A stretch of DNA of 6,281 bases. Source: Candidatus Mcinerneyibacteriota bacterium (lineage in GTDB: Bacteria > AUK180 > JAQVHJ01). Numbering within the stretch: position 1 is the first letter of the stretch; each line of letters begins with the position of its first letter. A model generated the notes under the pieces. The model was not told the origin of the DNA. It was given only the letters and a program-made list of their open reading frames with translations, and searched no databases. The stretch covers positions 1-6,281 of the forward strand of contig DAOVMD010000193.1 in assembly GCA_030630935.1 (NCBI GenBank), in the 5' to 3' direction. The translations under genes and the position numbers were made by a program. Positions 6,176 to 6,281 of this stretch are shown piece by piece.

Positions 6176-6269
6176 GTCATTGCGAAGGAGGAACGTAGCG
6201 ACGACTGCGGCAATCTCCGACCGCAGCGAAGGCACAGGCGTTTTGTAATTGACATTCTGACGTTTTTTT
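6176..6269 (+). repeat. REP-like palindromic unit 2 (94 bp)
   Basis: It follows unit 1 directly, head to tail, with the same order: GTCATTGCGAAGG head, GCAATCTCC, GCGAAGGCACAG, then a tail that matches the unit 1 tail at 24 of 25 bases including seven T. It is 6 bases longer, from small insertions in the palindrome loop. ATTGC pairs with GCAAT, and CTGCGG pairs with CCGCAG around CAATCTCCGA. Confidence 0.8.
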
Positions 6270-6281
6270 GTCATTGCGAAG
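6270..6281 (+). repeat. Start of REP-like unit 3, cut by window end
   Basis: The last 12 bases, GTCATTGCGAAG, are identical to the first 12 bases of unit 2. The tandem array therefore continues beyond the window. Confidence 0.75.

Noticed and set aside
5959-6274. Open frames on both strands over the cyclase end and REP-like array
   Set aside because: The + frame starts inside the cyclase gene and both frames consist largely of translated palindromic repeat; such frames are by-products of stop-free repeats.
6088-6281. CRISPR-like periodicity of the terminal repeats
   Set aside because: The whole 88-94 bp unit, including the would-be spacers, is conserved between copies. There is no short identical repeat with unique spacers and no cas gene.

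Overview
The window is AT-rich bacterial DNA with all three recognisable genes on the + strand. Each is separated from the next by a long, repeat-filled spacer. The standard code fits, one gene has a strong Shine-Dalgarno site, and two have textbook sigma70-type promoters. A periplasmic-type alpha-2-macroglobulin, a probable lipoprotein and a membrane-bound diguanylate cyclase suggest a Gram-negative (diderm), probably free-living or uncultured bacterium. The repeat-rich spacers remind me of several candidate-phylum genomes, but I cannot assign a phylum from the sequence.

Layout. (1) Bases 2-3193 are the C-terminal ~1060 residues of a bacterial alpha-2-macroglobulin with an intact thioester motif (CVEQ); the gene begins left of the window. 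(2) Bases 3194-3584 form a spacer with three hairpins, a short heptad repeat, and a sigma70 promoter whose -35 box lies in a perfect 10-bp palindrome. (3) Bases 3585-4085 encode an unrecognised 166-residue probable lipoprotein with a GTG start and a near-ideal ribosome binding site. (4) Bases 4086-4592 form a spacer with a stem-loop, sequence related in inverted orientation to part of the first spacer, a ~51-bp minisatellite of about 4.5 copies, and then a promoter. (5) Bases 4593-6023 encode a four-TM, GAF and GGDEF diguanylate cyclase with catalytic GGEEF and an intact RxxD inhibitory site. (6) From about 6026 to the right edge lies a head-to-tail array of 88-94 bp palindromic REP-like units. 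These show a compensatory base change between copies, and the array is cut by the window end.

The three genes probably do not form one operon. The lipoprotein and cyclase each have their own promoter, and the spacers are 391 and 507 bases. The macroglobulin and lipoprotein would both act in the cell envelope, and the cyclase would signal from the inner membrane, but nothing in the sequence links them functionally. I see no convincing new multi-gene system. The most unusual material is the non-coding repeats, with the orphan lipoprotein the main unknown protein.
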